Of a stretch of 64,000 nucleotides of DNA, positions 1-11,326 are shown in pieces; positions within the stretch are counted from its first letter, which is position 1; every line of letters begins with the position of its first letter. The notes under the pieces were generated by a model. The model did not search any database. It saw only the letters and a list, made by a program, of their open reading frames with translations, and had not been told where the DNA came from. The stretch spans positions 1,984,001 to 2,048,000 of the forward strand of contig NC_089178.1 of assembly GCF_947507565.1 (NCBI RefSeq). The letters run 5' to 3'. A program made the position numbers and the translations under genes. This DNA comes from Oscarella lobularis. Its lineage: Eukaryota; Porifera; Homoscleromorpha; Homosclerophorida; Oscarellidae.

Positions 1-177
1 TAAAGGATGACGTCAAATATTCTGCTATCTCTTACTTTATTTCTTCTCCCGTACCACAACTGTGTTCGGGTGCTCAAACATATCTCTGGCTCTACAGACA
101 AACATAGGGAACCAAAGAAAAACCAATTGCTAAACGATTGCTAAATAAAGAACAAAAACGGAGAAGTAGACAGTCAC

Positions 178-2732
178 TCAAAGTGCCCATTTCTGGATCA
201 CGCCAAACAGAAGCAGCCAAGAGAACACTTTCAAAGAACTTTCGCCATTCACCAGTCCGTCGCAAGAGGTTTCAACCGGCGTTTCAGTGGGCTGTGAATC
301 TATGCCCTGCGGCATCTTGAACACTGAGGTCCACGGCTAAGAATCAATTATGACTTCTGTACATAGACTTTCTAATTTCAGTGCTTACAACAAGTAAACC
401 CGATGTTGACGTACAAAATACGGTTTTGTCAGAATTTGATAAATATTTATAGTAGGCAGTTTGAGCTTCGGCGTGCGCCGACACGTTAAGAGTATCTAAA
501 CCAACATAAAGGTCTGGTATACTCAGTCCTTTGAACCGAGCCCAACCGTTGCTAAATAAACACAAATAAAATAATTGACATTAGAAGGTCGTATAAGCTT
601 CTTACTCGCCAGCTTGGCGAACGAAATCCAGGAAGACAGAAGTAGTGGGCATGCTCACACAATTTTGAAGGACGGGGGCAGGGTAGACGGTTAAATAAGC
701 AAAACACATCTCCTCTTGAGTTCCTAGACCAGCCTGCAAGAAAATTTAGCAAAGAGCTATGCTGCTATGCACGCACAACAACTTACAAAGGTGTTGGCCG
801 AGCGATCAACGGTACTGTACGTACACTCTGTCACTAGTAAGTCTCCCTACAAGAGAATATATATACACTTGAGATGCTAGGTACGCCTAACGTCTGACAG
901 GATATATTTTCGTTTCCCTGACTGGACGCACTGTATCCTGGATACACAAAGCCCCCCTATGTAGCAGAATATCTACATGATCAATCTACGTTACTTGATA
1001 ATTGAAATCATAGTTGTCGTTTCTAGCAATATCCGGCAGTTCTGTACCATCGCGAAAGTGACGAAGTCGCAGAGCTCGTCCTAAATGTCATACATACTCA
1101 GTTTAGAAAGCTACTATTTATAAAATAAATAATTACAATATCTACCTGCAGTATGCGCATGTAAAAGAGTGTACAGTACAGTGACACCATCATCTGGCAA
1201 TCCCTATTATCAAAGATGAGCCTCGTTAGTCAAGACAAGATGTTTGGTTACCGCTTTGGTGCAATCTGATGGGCATAGCGAAGACACTTTGATGGCTTTT
1301 TGCTCGGCTGGCAGAAACATATTTACGCCTATTTGATGACCAAACGAAATTGACGACGCCTTGTACTTCCGCTCAGACCGTGTGTAGTAAAACCGTATGC
1401 CTGAATTGTCAGAATGCCCTTTAGGATCATACGGTGATACAGTAATGACTAAATTCCAGGCCGAAATCCAAACCTGAATATTTATTTGGATTGTCATAGT
1501 GAGTCTCTATCAGAATGGTGTACAATCCGCTATCACCGCCAAACGGAAGCCCAACATCAGACGGAAATCTTTCTCCCTGCACAGCCAAAGGAAGTTGTGT
1601 ATACGAGGATGCTATCTATAATTCCACTCACCCGTCCACCTACTGCCCAAGCAGCTACTGGAGAAGCTCCTCGGCATTTTGATACCTCATCCGGCATGTT
1701 TGCACCGCACGGGGCGTCGTGATCGAGTTGAAAGCCAGTGATGTTGTTGCACCGATAAATAACGACGTGATGAACAAATCCTTCGTTGCCTGCCTGAATC
1801 ACAGGATCATACTACATCGTATATAATATTAATCACACTGAATAAAAAAATAAAGATTTCAAGAAGGACAGCACCCCGATTATATTCGCTTCTGAGCTGA
1901 ACTTGGGCAAAGTGAATGTTTTGCACCAATAGGTTGTCTCAACAGGAGGCACATATATCTAAAAGAGACATATTCTCTCTATCTTTGGAATATGACCTCC
2001 ACTGTCCGCACGTTGTCCATCTTTGCGTCGACGTGCATGACGTCATCGGGCATGGGAACATCAGTCACCCTTCCGTCGAGCAAGTTCACGCTTCTCCATC
2101 CCTTATTTTGCTCGTGGAACTTGAGCGAATCCGGCGAGTCTGGATCTTCGGCGTTGTACGCCCATATCAGTCGCGACGTGCCGATCTGCACACACACATG
2201 GACTTCCGGTAGACTACTCAAAAGTTCGGACCCCCGTGCATACCTCAATCGAACGGTCGTTAGGTTCACAAGCGCGCACTTTTCGCTTGAATTCTAGCGT
2301 CGTTATTTGATTTGTCTCTGACGACGACAATAGTTGGACGTCTTGAATGGGATCGATTGCCGGCAGGGTCCTGCCAGTTGACATGCGATCCTATCAATCG
2401 TGATTGCGTCATGGTCTCTCATAATGCAATGCACCGTGACTCACCTGTAAATATCCTTCACCGTCTTTGACCCAACCCGTTACAATGTCCGAATCAGGCA
2501 TCTTGCCGTTGGGAGATATGCCCAGTCCAATCCAGCCCGGCGTGTTCACCTGAACGGCGAACGTGATGGTCCCTGCATTGTGGTCCACGCTCCAATAGAG
2601 CCAGTAGTTCTCCGCTTCGTCGAGGCTCAGCTTGGAGGGATATTTTTGGCTCAGTTGAGGGTCTGCCGTCAGTGAGCTCGCAAGCTGCAGAGAGAGAAGA
2701 AAAACGACGACTGAGAGCATCTTTGTGGACAC
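178..2732 (-). CDS. MOXD1-like copper monooxygenase (DBH/PHM family)
   Basis: Multi-exon gene of the dopamine beta-hydroxylase/PHM superfamily. Exon 1 (2445-2732) encodes a signal peptide and the start of a DOMON domain. It continues through exons at 2244-2390 and about 2012-2185, then small exons near 1905-1958 (ending in a TTYWC motif) and 1557-1812. The last of these carries the N-domain copper motif VHHVVIYRC. Next come exons carrying LPFGGDSGLYT and HYDNP, then 1252 upward (SDNSGIRFYYT to SDCTKA), LLHAHTAG, LRHFRDGTELPD, VRETKIYP, GDLLVTEC and GLGTQEEMCFAY. The last exon (178-323) ends in a hydrophobic tail with a TGA stop, which suggests a membrane or GPI anchor. The second-copper HxH motif reads H-Y-D, as I recall for MOXD1 rather than DBH, so classical hydroxylase activity is uncertain. 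Exon joins in the last third (344-565 and onward) are the least certain. Confidence 0.82.
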
Positions 2733-2901
2733 AGTGACGAACCCGTATCACACTCCCACAACAAAAAACAACACTATTTTTAGACGAGTTGTGACTACAG
2801 AGATGAGTTGTGATGTACTCCTTTCAAGTCGTGGCCACCATGATGTTGTGATCCAGTGTTCGTGACATCAAGACGGCTCACAATTTAAAAATGATAAGAG
2901 A

Positions 2902-3906
2902 TCACAATATTGTACACTTTGCACAGCAAGTAGTGGACCTTTCACTTCGCACTCTGTTGCGTTTCAAGCGAGTTTTCTGAGTAGCAGCAGGCTTCTTGTA
3001 TTTGGGCTGCTTGTTCTTCATTTGTACTGCTATTGCCATGTCGATGACAGCCAGAACAGGATCGTGGTCAACGTGCGCGTTATTCTCGACGATATACGAC
3101 ACGTCGCCGACGTTGTGCATCACCTCATTTAGATTTTCCGCACTGTCCAGGTGAAAAGACTGCACGGAAAATCGTCTCTCCTCAGCGACGAAATTGCCAC
3201 CAAATACAAAGTAGTCAATGCACTGATAACCCTTCCTTTTCTCCTGTCGTCTTTCACTGATTTCATAGGAGGGCAAGATATAATGCATGGACTTGGGAAG
3301 ATTCTGGCGAGCATTTGCAATATCGAAATTGAAATCGCCGCCCAGCACGACAGTCAATCGTTTTCCGACCAGAAAATTGTCCCTTAACAGATCAGATCTA
3401 ATAGCCTCGATGAATTGCACCAAAGCCACAAATATCTCGCTTTTCTTCTCATCGGTCAGCCCACTGCCTATATTGGGACCATGCCAGCTAACGACCAGCA
3501 CGAAACTACTCGGAACGGCCGTGACGTGCAGAAGAACAATTCGAATTCGACTTCGAAGTCCCCATTCTAAGAGGAGGTTGCCTTGTCTGCTGCCTTGTCC
3601 AAGTTTTTGTTCGACGATCGACTCCGTTGTTCTGTTGCCGATGCGCTCTTGTCTCGTCACGCGACTGCTGCGCCACAAGAGTCGCGCGTCGTCGCCGGAC
3701 GATACCTGCCACTCGTTCGGGTCGAGATCGTGCTTAGAGAGAAGATTGTTGGTCGCTAGGGAACATTCCTGAGCAAATATGACGTCAGGATTCACGGCAT
3801 CGAGTACGAAGGCTATGATGCGATGTCGACTTGCAGCACGGCTACCAGCGCTCGTGCCGAAGTTCACAGAAAGGAATCTCACAACAGGGAGAGGCTCTCC
3901 CTCCAT
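2902..3906 (-). CDS. Endonuclease/exonuclease/phosphatase-fold protein with CaaX tail
   Basis: Intronless reading frame of 334 residues. The order of motifs matches the EEP (DNase I-like) fold: an early beta-strand with SVNFG, the metal-binding glutamate in FAQECS, GGDFNFD in the middle and the terminal catalytic DHDPVLA. I cannot assign a substrate: phosphodiesters in nucleic acid, lipid or inositol phosphate are all possible for this fold. The last ~45 residues are strongly basic (many Lys/Arg between about 290 and 325) and the protein ends CCAKCTIL. CTIL fits a CaaX box with Leu last, the class usually geranylgeranylated, so membrane attachment is inferred. The start at 3906 is the first Met before the fold. 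It lies 97 bp from the stop of the neighbouring membrane-protein gene on the same strand. Confidence 0.75.
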   Translation of the reverse strand: MEGEPLPVVRFLSVNFGTSAGSRAASRHRIIAFVLDAVNPDVIFAQECSLATNNLLSKHDLDPNEWQVSSGDDARLLWRSSRVTRQERIGNRTTESIVEQKLGQGSRQGNLLLEWGLRSRIRIVLLHVTAVPSSFVLVVSWHGPNIGSGLTDEKKSEIFVALVQFIEAIRSDLLRDNFLVGKRLTVVLGGDFNFDIANARQNLPKSMHYILPSYEISERRQEKRKGYQCIDYFVFGGNFVAEERRFSVQSFHLDSAENLNEVMHNVGDVSYIVENNAHVDHDPVLAVIDMAIAVQMKNKQPKYKKPAATQKTRLKRNRVRSERSTTCCAKCTIL

Positions 3907-4003
3907 AGCGTTTACGATAGCCGTAAGTTTGACACCGGATGCTGTTTATAAATTCTAATAATCAATATAATCGACAGACAGACCCACTCAACCGAAACGC
4001 TTA

Positions 4004-7000
4004 CTAACATGAACTGCCTTCATCGAAACGAGACACGTCGGTCATGTTTACCAGCGCTTCTAGTTTGGCGGGAATTTTGCATAGTTCAGCATTCTCGTAA
4101 ATACGAATAGAACCGCCCACAAATGTGATGTTATTCATATGGTCAATATTTGCCAAAATGGAATTCTTGTAGATTTCAATATGAGTCGTAACTTTGAGCA
4201 AAGAAGTGAATCCATTTAGGTGCTCGAGTTTGGGATTCTCATAAACAAGCAAATTGTCACCGATGCTCAACAGGTTTTGAAACCCGTCGATATCTGCTAG
4301 AATTCCATTGTTGGATATCTTTAGTTCGTAGCCAACAGACATCAAAGCCTCCAATCCGCTGACGTCTTTCAATTGGTCGTTATTGTGAATCCAAAACGTG
4401 CCGCCGATGCGAGTAACGTTCGACAGACCGTCAATGCTTTGTAAAGCCAAATTGTCTCGGATCTCAAAGTCACCCTCTACGTTCTTCAACGAGGAGAAAC
4501 CGTTCAACGTTTCCAGCAGGTCGCAGTGAAACACTCGTAACCAATCGCCGACCTGAACGAGCTTCGGAAACTCGAAGGACGTCATAGCGTTGTTGTCGTG
4601 AATACTCAAATAGGAACCGACCGACGTCAATGCGGGAGCTGACAGACGTGAAAGGCGGTGATTCGAAACGACGAGAAAATAATCGTCGACTGTTTGAAGA
4701 GACGATATGTTGAGAGACAACAACCGGTTGAGCAACTGAATCTGAAAGTATCTTCCGACGCTACGAAGGTTGGGAAGATCAAGACTTTTGATTCGACTTC
4801 CACGAACAATTTGAAAGTATTCGCCGACAGATTGAAGGGACGTCAAGAGCAGAGACTCCAAAGGAGAATTACCACTCGAGAGTAGAAAAAAACCGGAAAC
4901 CGTTTGTAGGGAGGACGCGTCGACGACGGCTAATTTTTCATTGCCAGCCAGATTAAAGTAAGATCCAACGCGACGAAGGGAGTGAAGGTCTAATTTCGTC
5001 AATTTGTCACTTTGGCTGAGCTGAAAATAATCGTCAACGATTTCAAGTTTGGGAATATAAACGGTTTCCAGATCTCGACTATTGGAAACGAGGAAATAAT
5101 TGGCAACTCGTCGCAGGTTACTCAGATCCAAATGCTTTAGCAACTTATTGCTATAGAGACTGAAGTAGTCGCCGACCGTTTCGAGTGACGGCAAATCGAG
5201 TTCGACGAGCGCGTTGCAGTCGCGCAAGTAAACAGATCCGGAGACGTTATAAAGCGCTGGAGCTATCATTCTTTCTAGTGATCTGCTTTGATAGAAGTGA
5301 AAAACACCGTTGACTTTTGTCAATTTCGTTAAATTTACGCGAGTCAGGCCGTAGTTTAGTGAAATGTAAGAGTTGCTGTTTATAATTTCAAGATTAGGAA
5401 TGTCGAGAACACCCAAGCTCGGACTGTTTGTAATCTGCAACGCATCGCCGACTTCCCGCAACGACTGCAGACTGAGCGCCGCCAGATTTTTGTTGTTCGT
5501 TACATAGACGGCAAGTGAAACGTTGACGAGAGACGACAAGTCGACGTTGCGAAGTCGATCGTTGTGATCGAGATTCAGGTCAGCGCCGACAGTCTGAAGA
5601 GACCCCAAGTCTAGGTCAACCAGCTGATCGCTGTTGCGCATTCTATAATAATTGCCGACGTTTATAAGCGACGAAAAATCGGCATGAGCCAGCAGCACAT
5701 TTTGGTAAATGTAAACGTGATCGGACACGTTCCACAGTGACGTCAAATTCAGCGAAACGAGTTTTGCGTTATACGAGATTGAAACGTAGCGGCCTATTGT
5801 ACGAAGATTGGCAGCGTTTATCTCGATCAGACGATAGTTGTTGTAGAATTCAAAGTGGCCACCCACGTGCTGTAGACTATACAGGGACAAAATTCTCATT
5901 TGCCTGTTGTTGTACGACGAAAAAGTGTCCGTGACCGTTTCGAGCGTTTGAAAGTCGACGACACCAAGAATGGGATTGTTGCGAACGTAGACGAAGCTGT
6001 CGACGCTTTTCAATTTTGAAAATCGCACTTCTTGCAGTGCAAGATTGCTTTCGACAACGACGCTGCCCTCGACACTTTCGATGTTGCGAAAGCCACTTGT
6101 ATTTTGCAGGCGATCGTTTTGGCCAACGTAGAGGTTGCCCCCGACGTATTTACATTTGGCCAATCCCCTTGGGCCAAGCGTTGTGAGTGCATCGTTGCTG
6201 CTCACGGTAAAAGAGTCTTTCACGTAGCCAAGAGAACTCAGCCCTTCGATATTTTCAAGTTGATCGTTTTCTCGTATGGAAAGATAACCTCCGATGTAGG
6301 TCAGACTTGATAATTGGTCAATATTTTTCAGCTTGGCATTTCTATACAGATTGACATTTCCATTGATTCTTTGTATAGAACGAAGACCGTCAAGATTTTC
6401 CAATGCATCGTTGAAAAAAAATGAAAGTTGCCCGCCTACAAATTCTAATGATGTAAATCCTTCTAGTGACGTCAGATGCTGATTGTTTTGAACGATGAGA
6501 TCGCCGTTGATGCGTCGAAGATTCTGCAGGCGACTGACGCTTTTCAGATTCGTATTCTGAATGACAAGTCGACCGAGTATGACTTCGACGCCATCGAGTT
6601 CGTCCTCGTCGCTGTCAAAGCCAATGAACAGTTCTCCGGATACAACTCGCGTCGGCGAACAGGTTTTGTCAAAAATACTTGTGTACGACACTTGGCAAGA
6701 GAGGTTGGCGACAAAATTTATCAAAGGATCGATGTGGGCCGTTTTGGATTCGACGAGAGATAATCGTCCTGCAACGTCCATAGCTGTGACGTTTGGCTTT
6801 TGGCTCAATTCGGCTTCTAACCGAGCCAATCGCTCTGTAAAATCTGATTCCGACGCATTTCCTTGCAGAGGCAAAGCGTTTAGATCTTGCAATTGCGATT
6901 CCAGCAGGACAATTCTCTCTTCGAGTTTTTGAATTGTCGCTGAAGAGTCATCTGCGATGGATCAATAGCAATTAACCTTCAGTCACATGCAATCTTTCTC

Positions 7001-7603
7001 GCTCACCTGTTTGAGGTCCAATGACGCCCACCATCAAAAGAATAGCCAAACTGCAAGCGGCCACAGCCAAGCAGAGCGCCGCAAATGCAATGCCCCAAGT
7101 ACTACGCTCTGTGCACGATCGTTCTTTGCGCTTACTTGCATCGCTGATGTCGTACTTGCGTCGAGTCGAAAAGACGTAAGCAGGCGAGCGTTGCGCGGCA
7201 AGCGTTCCTGCTGACATATAGTAACTTTCTTCGTCCCCGAGTTCTTTGCTTGCTTTGCCATTTTCCGTCTGCTTCGCCGGTGGCACGTACGTTTCCCCGG
7301 AGTGCCGGAGTCCGTCTTGGACTTGGGCAGGTGTCAAGTAGTCCGAATCATCTGCGGTGCCTGGAGACCAATAGGCGTTTTCTTCTTCTCTCTTTGCATT
7401 CAAAGCCGAATACGTCCTGGATTGGTGTGATTGCGCGTTTTCTCCTTCGTGCCCACCCGCATTGTCCGCCGACTTCGTTATCGCAGCGGCCTCATAATCT
7501 GGCTTATACGTAGGATTCTGAAACGTGTAATCTGAAAAAGAAGGTCTTGAAAAGCCCAATGACAACGCCGTAAAGACGCATGTATATTACCGTTGTGAGC
7601 CAT
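4004..7603 (-). CDS. Type II membrane protein with ~35 receptor L-domain-like repeats
   Basis: Three exons (7591-7603, 7007-7531, 4004-6951) join in phase to give 1161 residues. The first exon holds only MAHN plus one base. Residues 1-150 are a polar cytoplasmic tail with several tyrosine motifs (NPTYKPDY, SDYL, ESYYMS). One hydrophobic helix near residues 155-180 (FAALCLAVAACSLAILLMV) has no signal peptide before it, so a type II topology is inferred. After a short Leu-rich coiled-coil stretch the ectodomain repeats a ~23-24 residue unit of the form GG-x-L-x-I-x-x-N-x-x-L-x-x-L-x-x-L. This pattern is typical of receptor L domains (insulin/EGF receptor, fungal Ecm33) and predicts a long beta-helix. 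I know of no named animal orthologue. A role as an adhesion or recognition receptor is a guess from architecture. Confidence 0.8.
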
Positions 7604-8233
7604 TGCCTCAGCTACTCACTTGACTGCGCACACGTGCACTTGGATGCCACACTAGCAGGTGTTTAGCCTCCGCGAGGCCGTCTCTATGCTATCTTTGTTT
7701 ACGTTTACTACGTTTGATTGTTGTTTACGTTTATAAGATTGCATAGCTAGACTGAAACAGGTTGAGCAGTGCAGTTTTCAAGTCAAATGTACTTCTGTTT
7801 CAATTTTAGGGGTGGATCTGCTCACGTGAGTGAGGTTGTTAGTTCACGCGACACACTTCCTCTCGCCGGATCTGAGGAGTGGAAACTGCACCAACTGAAG
7901 ACTCCAAAAAATTGTCAGTAGATACAAAGTACCTTTCAGCACATCTCTGATTCAAAAGAGCCTTGCACAGACAAAGACGTGAGTTTTAAAGGGAGACTGC
8001 ACTTCCACGAAACTACATCATGATGCCGGACTACATCTACGTTTCTGGAGGAGTTTTCTGCCTGCTTTGCACAGACGACTTGTATCTGGCTTCTCAAAGA
8101 CCAATTGGTTTGCTTTCTCCGTGCTCCGTGCTCCGTGCGTCGTCGAAAAACAAGAAAGCGTTCTGTTGTCATTAGCCTAGCGCGCGCTCTAATAACACTT
8201 CGTTTTCTGCGTTTTTCGGCCAAGCCACCGAGA
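7604..8233. other. Intergenic region between divergent genes
   Basis: 630 bp between the start of the L-domain membrane protein (minus) and NELF-E (plus). It holds two CACGTG boxes (7631-7636 and 7823-7828, the latter inside TCACGTGA) and a CT-rich stretch. I see no convincing exon. It probably contains both promoters and the NELF-E 5' UTR. Confidence 0.5.
7631..7636. promoter_or_regulatory. CACGTG E-box near start codon
   Basis: Palindromic E-box 28 bp upstream of the L-domain protein ATG (7603). It is one of several such boxes placed just before start codons in this window. Binding by bHLH-zip factors is established for this hexamer in animals; use here is inferred. Confidence 0.4.
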
Positions 8234-9711
8234 ATGATCAAGTCTCTTCCTCTCACACCTCAAGAAGAGTCTCTTAAACAAAAATATGCTATTCTTCGCG
8301 AGAAGGTTTGCTTTCTCGTTATTTTCAGCCATTGCTCGTCATCATTCTCAGAGGGAAGCGGCAAGAGCAGCGGCTGCAGCGGCTGCAGCGGCCTCTAGCG
8401 AAAAAATTAGCAGGCCACCGGCAAAACGAGGTTGAAGAGACGAACAGAAGAAGTGAATTCGAGCCGAAATCGTTCTCTGTGTAGTGGCGCGAGTTGATCA
8501 TCAAGCGAGGTCAAAAAAAGTCGCATCGGAGGTACTGTATATAGGCAAAATAATTTGATGATTGTGTCTTCACTTTGTCTACCGTTTCAGAATCAGTCGT
8601 CGGATAAGATTGGCTTCAAGAGATCAAAGAACTTGGAAAAGAGACTCAAGGTGGATTAATATAATCAATAAGAGCCCTTCAATTCTGTCAATTTTATTTG
8701 ACATTTTGTTGATCAGGAGCAAGCTAAAGAGCAGAAGGGTCCTCGTTACGAGTCTTGGACGAGCTCCAGTGCTGCTACAGGCATCGATGCAGAAACACCA
8801 AGCGAGGAGCGGGACGACGGCGATCAGCAATTGCCAAAGGCGAGGAACCGATTTGAAATGCGCCGCTGAAGTTGCATCTATATGCGTACTAGAAACCTGC
8901 ATCTGGGAAAGGAACTGGAAAGGCTATGAAGGGTCTTTATGAGAGGTAAGAAATCTAATACTTTCTTTATTCTACAAACTGTGCGTATATCTATTATGGC
9001 AGCTTTGTTCCGGCTTCGGGGCGGCCTGGCACTGTGCCAGCGATTCGAGTAATTGATTGGTATTACTGTGGAATTTGGCCAAAGATGTGTTTTGCTAAGG
9101 GAAAGAAGTTGTTTGTTGAATGCTGGGGTGTGAAGGAAGGGGATCTTAGGGAAGCGTTTGAGTCTATTGGTTAGCATTCAGCACGCTAATCATGGCTTCA
9201 ATTTTGATTGGTTAGGGCCTCTGGCGGATTTTGATCCGGCACCCAATCGAGGGTGAGTGGACACACTCTTTAAAGATTTGCCTCCCAATTACGTATTATC
9301 AAATCCTTTTAGGTATTCTTTTGTTACGTACAATAGCATCGAGACGGCAGATCTTGCTATTAAACAGGTATGTGCGTTATGAAATGCTGTCTCTGATCTC
9401 TGATCATTTGTTTTCAGCTAAACAATAAGCAGATTTCCAACTGCTCTGTCAAAGTTTCGTTTGCTCGAAATCAGCCTGGAAGTATTGACATCTCCCGAAT
9501 AGAAGTTGTAGAGGGCCACGTGAGATCAAAGAGTAAGGAAAAGAAGTATGGTACTGGAATTTTTATCATGTTTGTTTCAGGTTCAGCAGCTTCAACTGAA
9601 AGTAGGAACGGAAGCTATAGAACAGGATTCAGTAGAATGCTTTCTTTTATTTCTTTAGGCCCTCTAAAGGATTCAAGAAAGCCCGTTGTCTATGACAATG
9701 ATCCATTCTAA
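8234..9711 (+). CDS. NELFE: Negative elongation factor E
   Basis: RNA-binding subunit of the NELF complex, which holds RNA polymerase II at promoter-proximal pauses. It starts MIKSLPLTPQEESLKQKY, matching the NELF-E amino end. The next exons encode an Ala-rich stretch, GFKRSKNLEKRLK, and an exon whose LYESFV motif is characteristic of NELF-E. The RRM has RNP2 as KLFVEC (about 9090-9120) and RNP1 in YSFVTYNS (about 9310). After ARNQP the protein runs on and ends KPVVYDNDPF with a TAA stop at 9709-9711, again like NELF-E. The long RD dipeptide tract of vertebrates is absent. At least eight short exons are needed. The join after the first exon (acceptor near 8352) is not certain. It ends 74 bp from the convergent PSMD5 stop. 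Confidence 0.85.
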
Positions 9712-9785
9712 TTAGACTATGTCAATGCAAAGGCTTAGGGTATCTGTATTTAGTTGCTATTACGCCACAAAATGTATATGTACGC

Positions 9786-11297
9786 TTAGTTTGAACCTTC
9801 CATGGCTACTGTAGATTGCGAGACAGCAAAAAAGGGGCCCTCCAAAACGTACGTTTTGAGTCGAATCACTGTCGGCGATCCAAAAATCATTTCAACGGCA
9901 GGCGATTCGGCCATCGTTTTGACAATTTCGTATTTCAATTCCCTTCCTTCTTTGCACGTCTCCGTGCTTCGATTGAGCACGTATTCGAGCAACCCCGGAC
10001 AGTTGAACGTCTCCTGGAGGCCCCACTTATTGCTTGCTATGCAACACATTGCCCTCAATCCAGCCAAATGCAAATCGGCGAACGGCTGCTTCATGATGGA
10101 CACAACAAGCGGCAAAGGACACGAGTCGACGGCCAAAAACCATTGGAAACTCAACTCGGACACGAATTCCGACACAAGAGACAAGTACTTCAGCGCGGAT
10201 CCGATCGCGTCCAACGCACGGATTCGAAACGGCGCTGATCCCGATCTCACCAAGTCACCCAAGCGCGAAAACGCGTCTCGTCCCTCATTCGGTATCTCGG
10301 TGGCCAACGCGGCTCGTCCCGCCGCCGTCGAACCGAGCACTTCAATCGTGTCAATGGCGACTGCGACAAGCGAATCGTCGCCACTCGATAGCATCGTCAA
10401 AACGGACAGCAAGAAAGCGGGATGATCTTGACACGCGTTCGCCACGCGTTCGGCATCGTCAGCCAAGCAGAGTCTTCCAAAAAACTTCACGACGCCGGGA
10501 AGAATGAGAGCGGCGAGCGCGTCCTCGCCACTCAGCCACTTCTTCAGCATGTTCTCCAATTTCAGTGGCACCGATTTGCTATCTAAGTAGGCAAAACCGT
10601 GTGCCGTCGATGCAAGCTCGGAAAGCGATTCAAGAGCGTTGAGCTGAAGCAGGACGTCGGACGAATCCAATTCGGTCTCCACGTCGACAAAGAGGTTTGC
10701 TTTGACGCAGTGCTCGAATGCTTGGAAAGAGACTTTGGCCACGCTCACGTAGAAATCGAAAATTCTATGACGCACTATGTCGTTGGAATAGGACATTTCC
10801 TTGAAGATTTTCACGCGTGCCGGCGATAAAACTATTCGGACGTTCTCTTCAAACTGGGTAAGTGACGTCAGAATTTTTACGGACGACGTCGCACAGCGGA
10901 GACTGTTTTCGCCTACGATGTCGATGATGGGATCGAGAAGTGACGAGTTGGCCAGGCGGAGAGCTCCCTCCAACGATCGGGCCGTCGATTCGAGGCACGA
11001 TAGCGCGATCGACTTCGTTCTTTCCGAACCTGCTGTTAGGAGTCTGAGAACGAGTCGATCGTGCTCCGTTGCTATTTCGAGTGGATCCAGAGCTTGAAGA
11101 ATTTTTCTAAGAACCGTTTCGGACGCCGTCCTTTCGCTCGACGAGAGTAGAGTCGAAATTATTTCCGATGAGCGGACGATTTCTCGAATATCGTCTGGCG
11201 AGAGAGTCGATATAATCACGGAGAGCTGTTCTAAGCTGTCTGCCGTCGCAGAACGATCCTGCTTCAGCTTAGAAACCAATTTCAGTACTTCCGACAT
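9786..11297 (-). CDS. PSMD5: 26S proteasome non-ATPase regulatory subunit 5 (assembly chaperone S5b)
   Basis: Intronless frame of 503 residues, nearly the length I recall for the human protein (504). PSMD5 is an ARM/HEAT-like chaperone that helps assemble the 19S base of the proteasome by binding Rpt1/Rpt2. Identification rests on collinear motifs: LPGVVKFFGRL in the middle, VAIDTIEVLGS, RIRALDAIGSALKYL, and a C-terminal run with FNCPGLLEYVLNRSTE, YEIVKTMAES and RLKTYVLEGPFF, ending VAMEGSN. The Met at 11297 starts the family-like MSEVLKLVSKL. The frame stays open 37 codons further upstream, but that part overlaps the divergent SNRNP35 gene. It shares a 29-bp gap between start codons with SNRNP35. 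Confidence 0.93.
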   Translation of the reverse strand: MSEVLKLVSKLKQDRSATADSLEQLSVIISTLSPDDIREIVRSSEIISTLLSSSERTASETVLRKILQALDPLEIATEHDRLVLRLLTAGSERTKSIALSCLESTARSLEGALRLANSSLLDPIIDIVGENSLRCATSSVKILTSLTQFEENVRIVLSPARVKIFKEMSYSNDIVRHRIFDFYVSVAKVSFQAFEHCVKANLFVDVETELDSSDVLLQLNALESLSELASTAHGFAYLDSKSVPLKLENMLKKWLSGEDALAALILPGVVKFFGRLCLADDAERVANACQDHPAFLLSVLTMLSSGDDSLVAVAIDTIEVLGSTAAGRAALATEIPNEGRDAFSRLGDLVRSGSAPFRIRALDAIGSALKYLSLVSEFVSELSFQWFLAVDSCPLPLVVSIMKQPFADLHLAGLRAMCCIASNKWGLQETFNCPGLLEYVLNRSTETCKEGRELKYEIVKTMAESPAVEMIFGSPTVIRLKTYVLEGPFFAVSQSTVAMEGSN

Positions 11298-11326
11298 TGT
11301 TTTTGTCCGGGAATTGTCGCGCCCGG
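11298..11326. promoter_or_regulatory. 29-bp bidirectional start region PSMD5/SNRNP35
   Basis: Only 29 bp separate the two initiation codons. At least one promoter or 5' UTR must therefore overlap the other gene, unless both UTRs are nearly absent. The stretch is GC-rich (CGCGCCCGG) with no TATA-like sequence. Confidence 0.6.
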
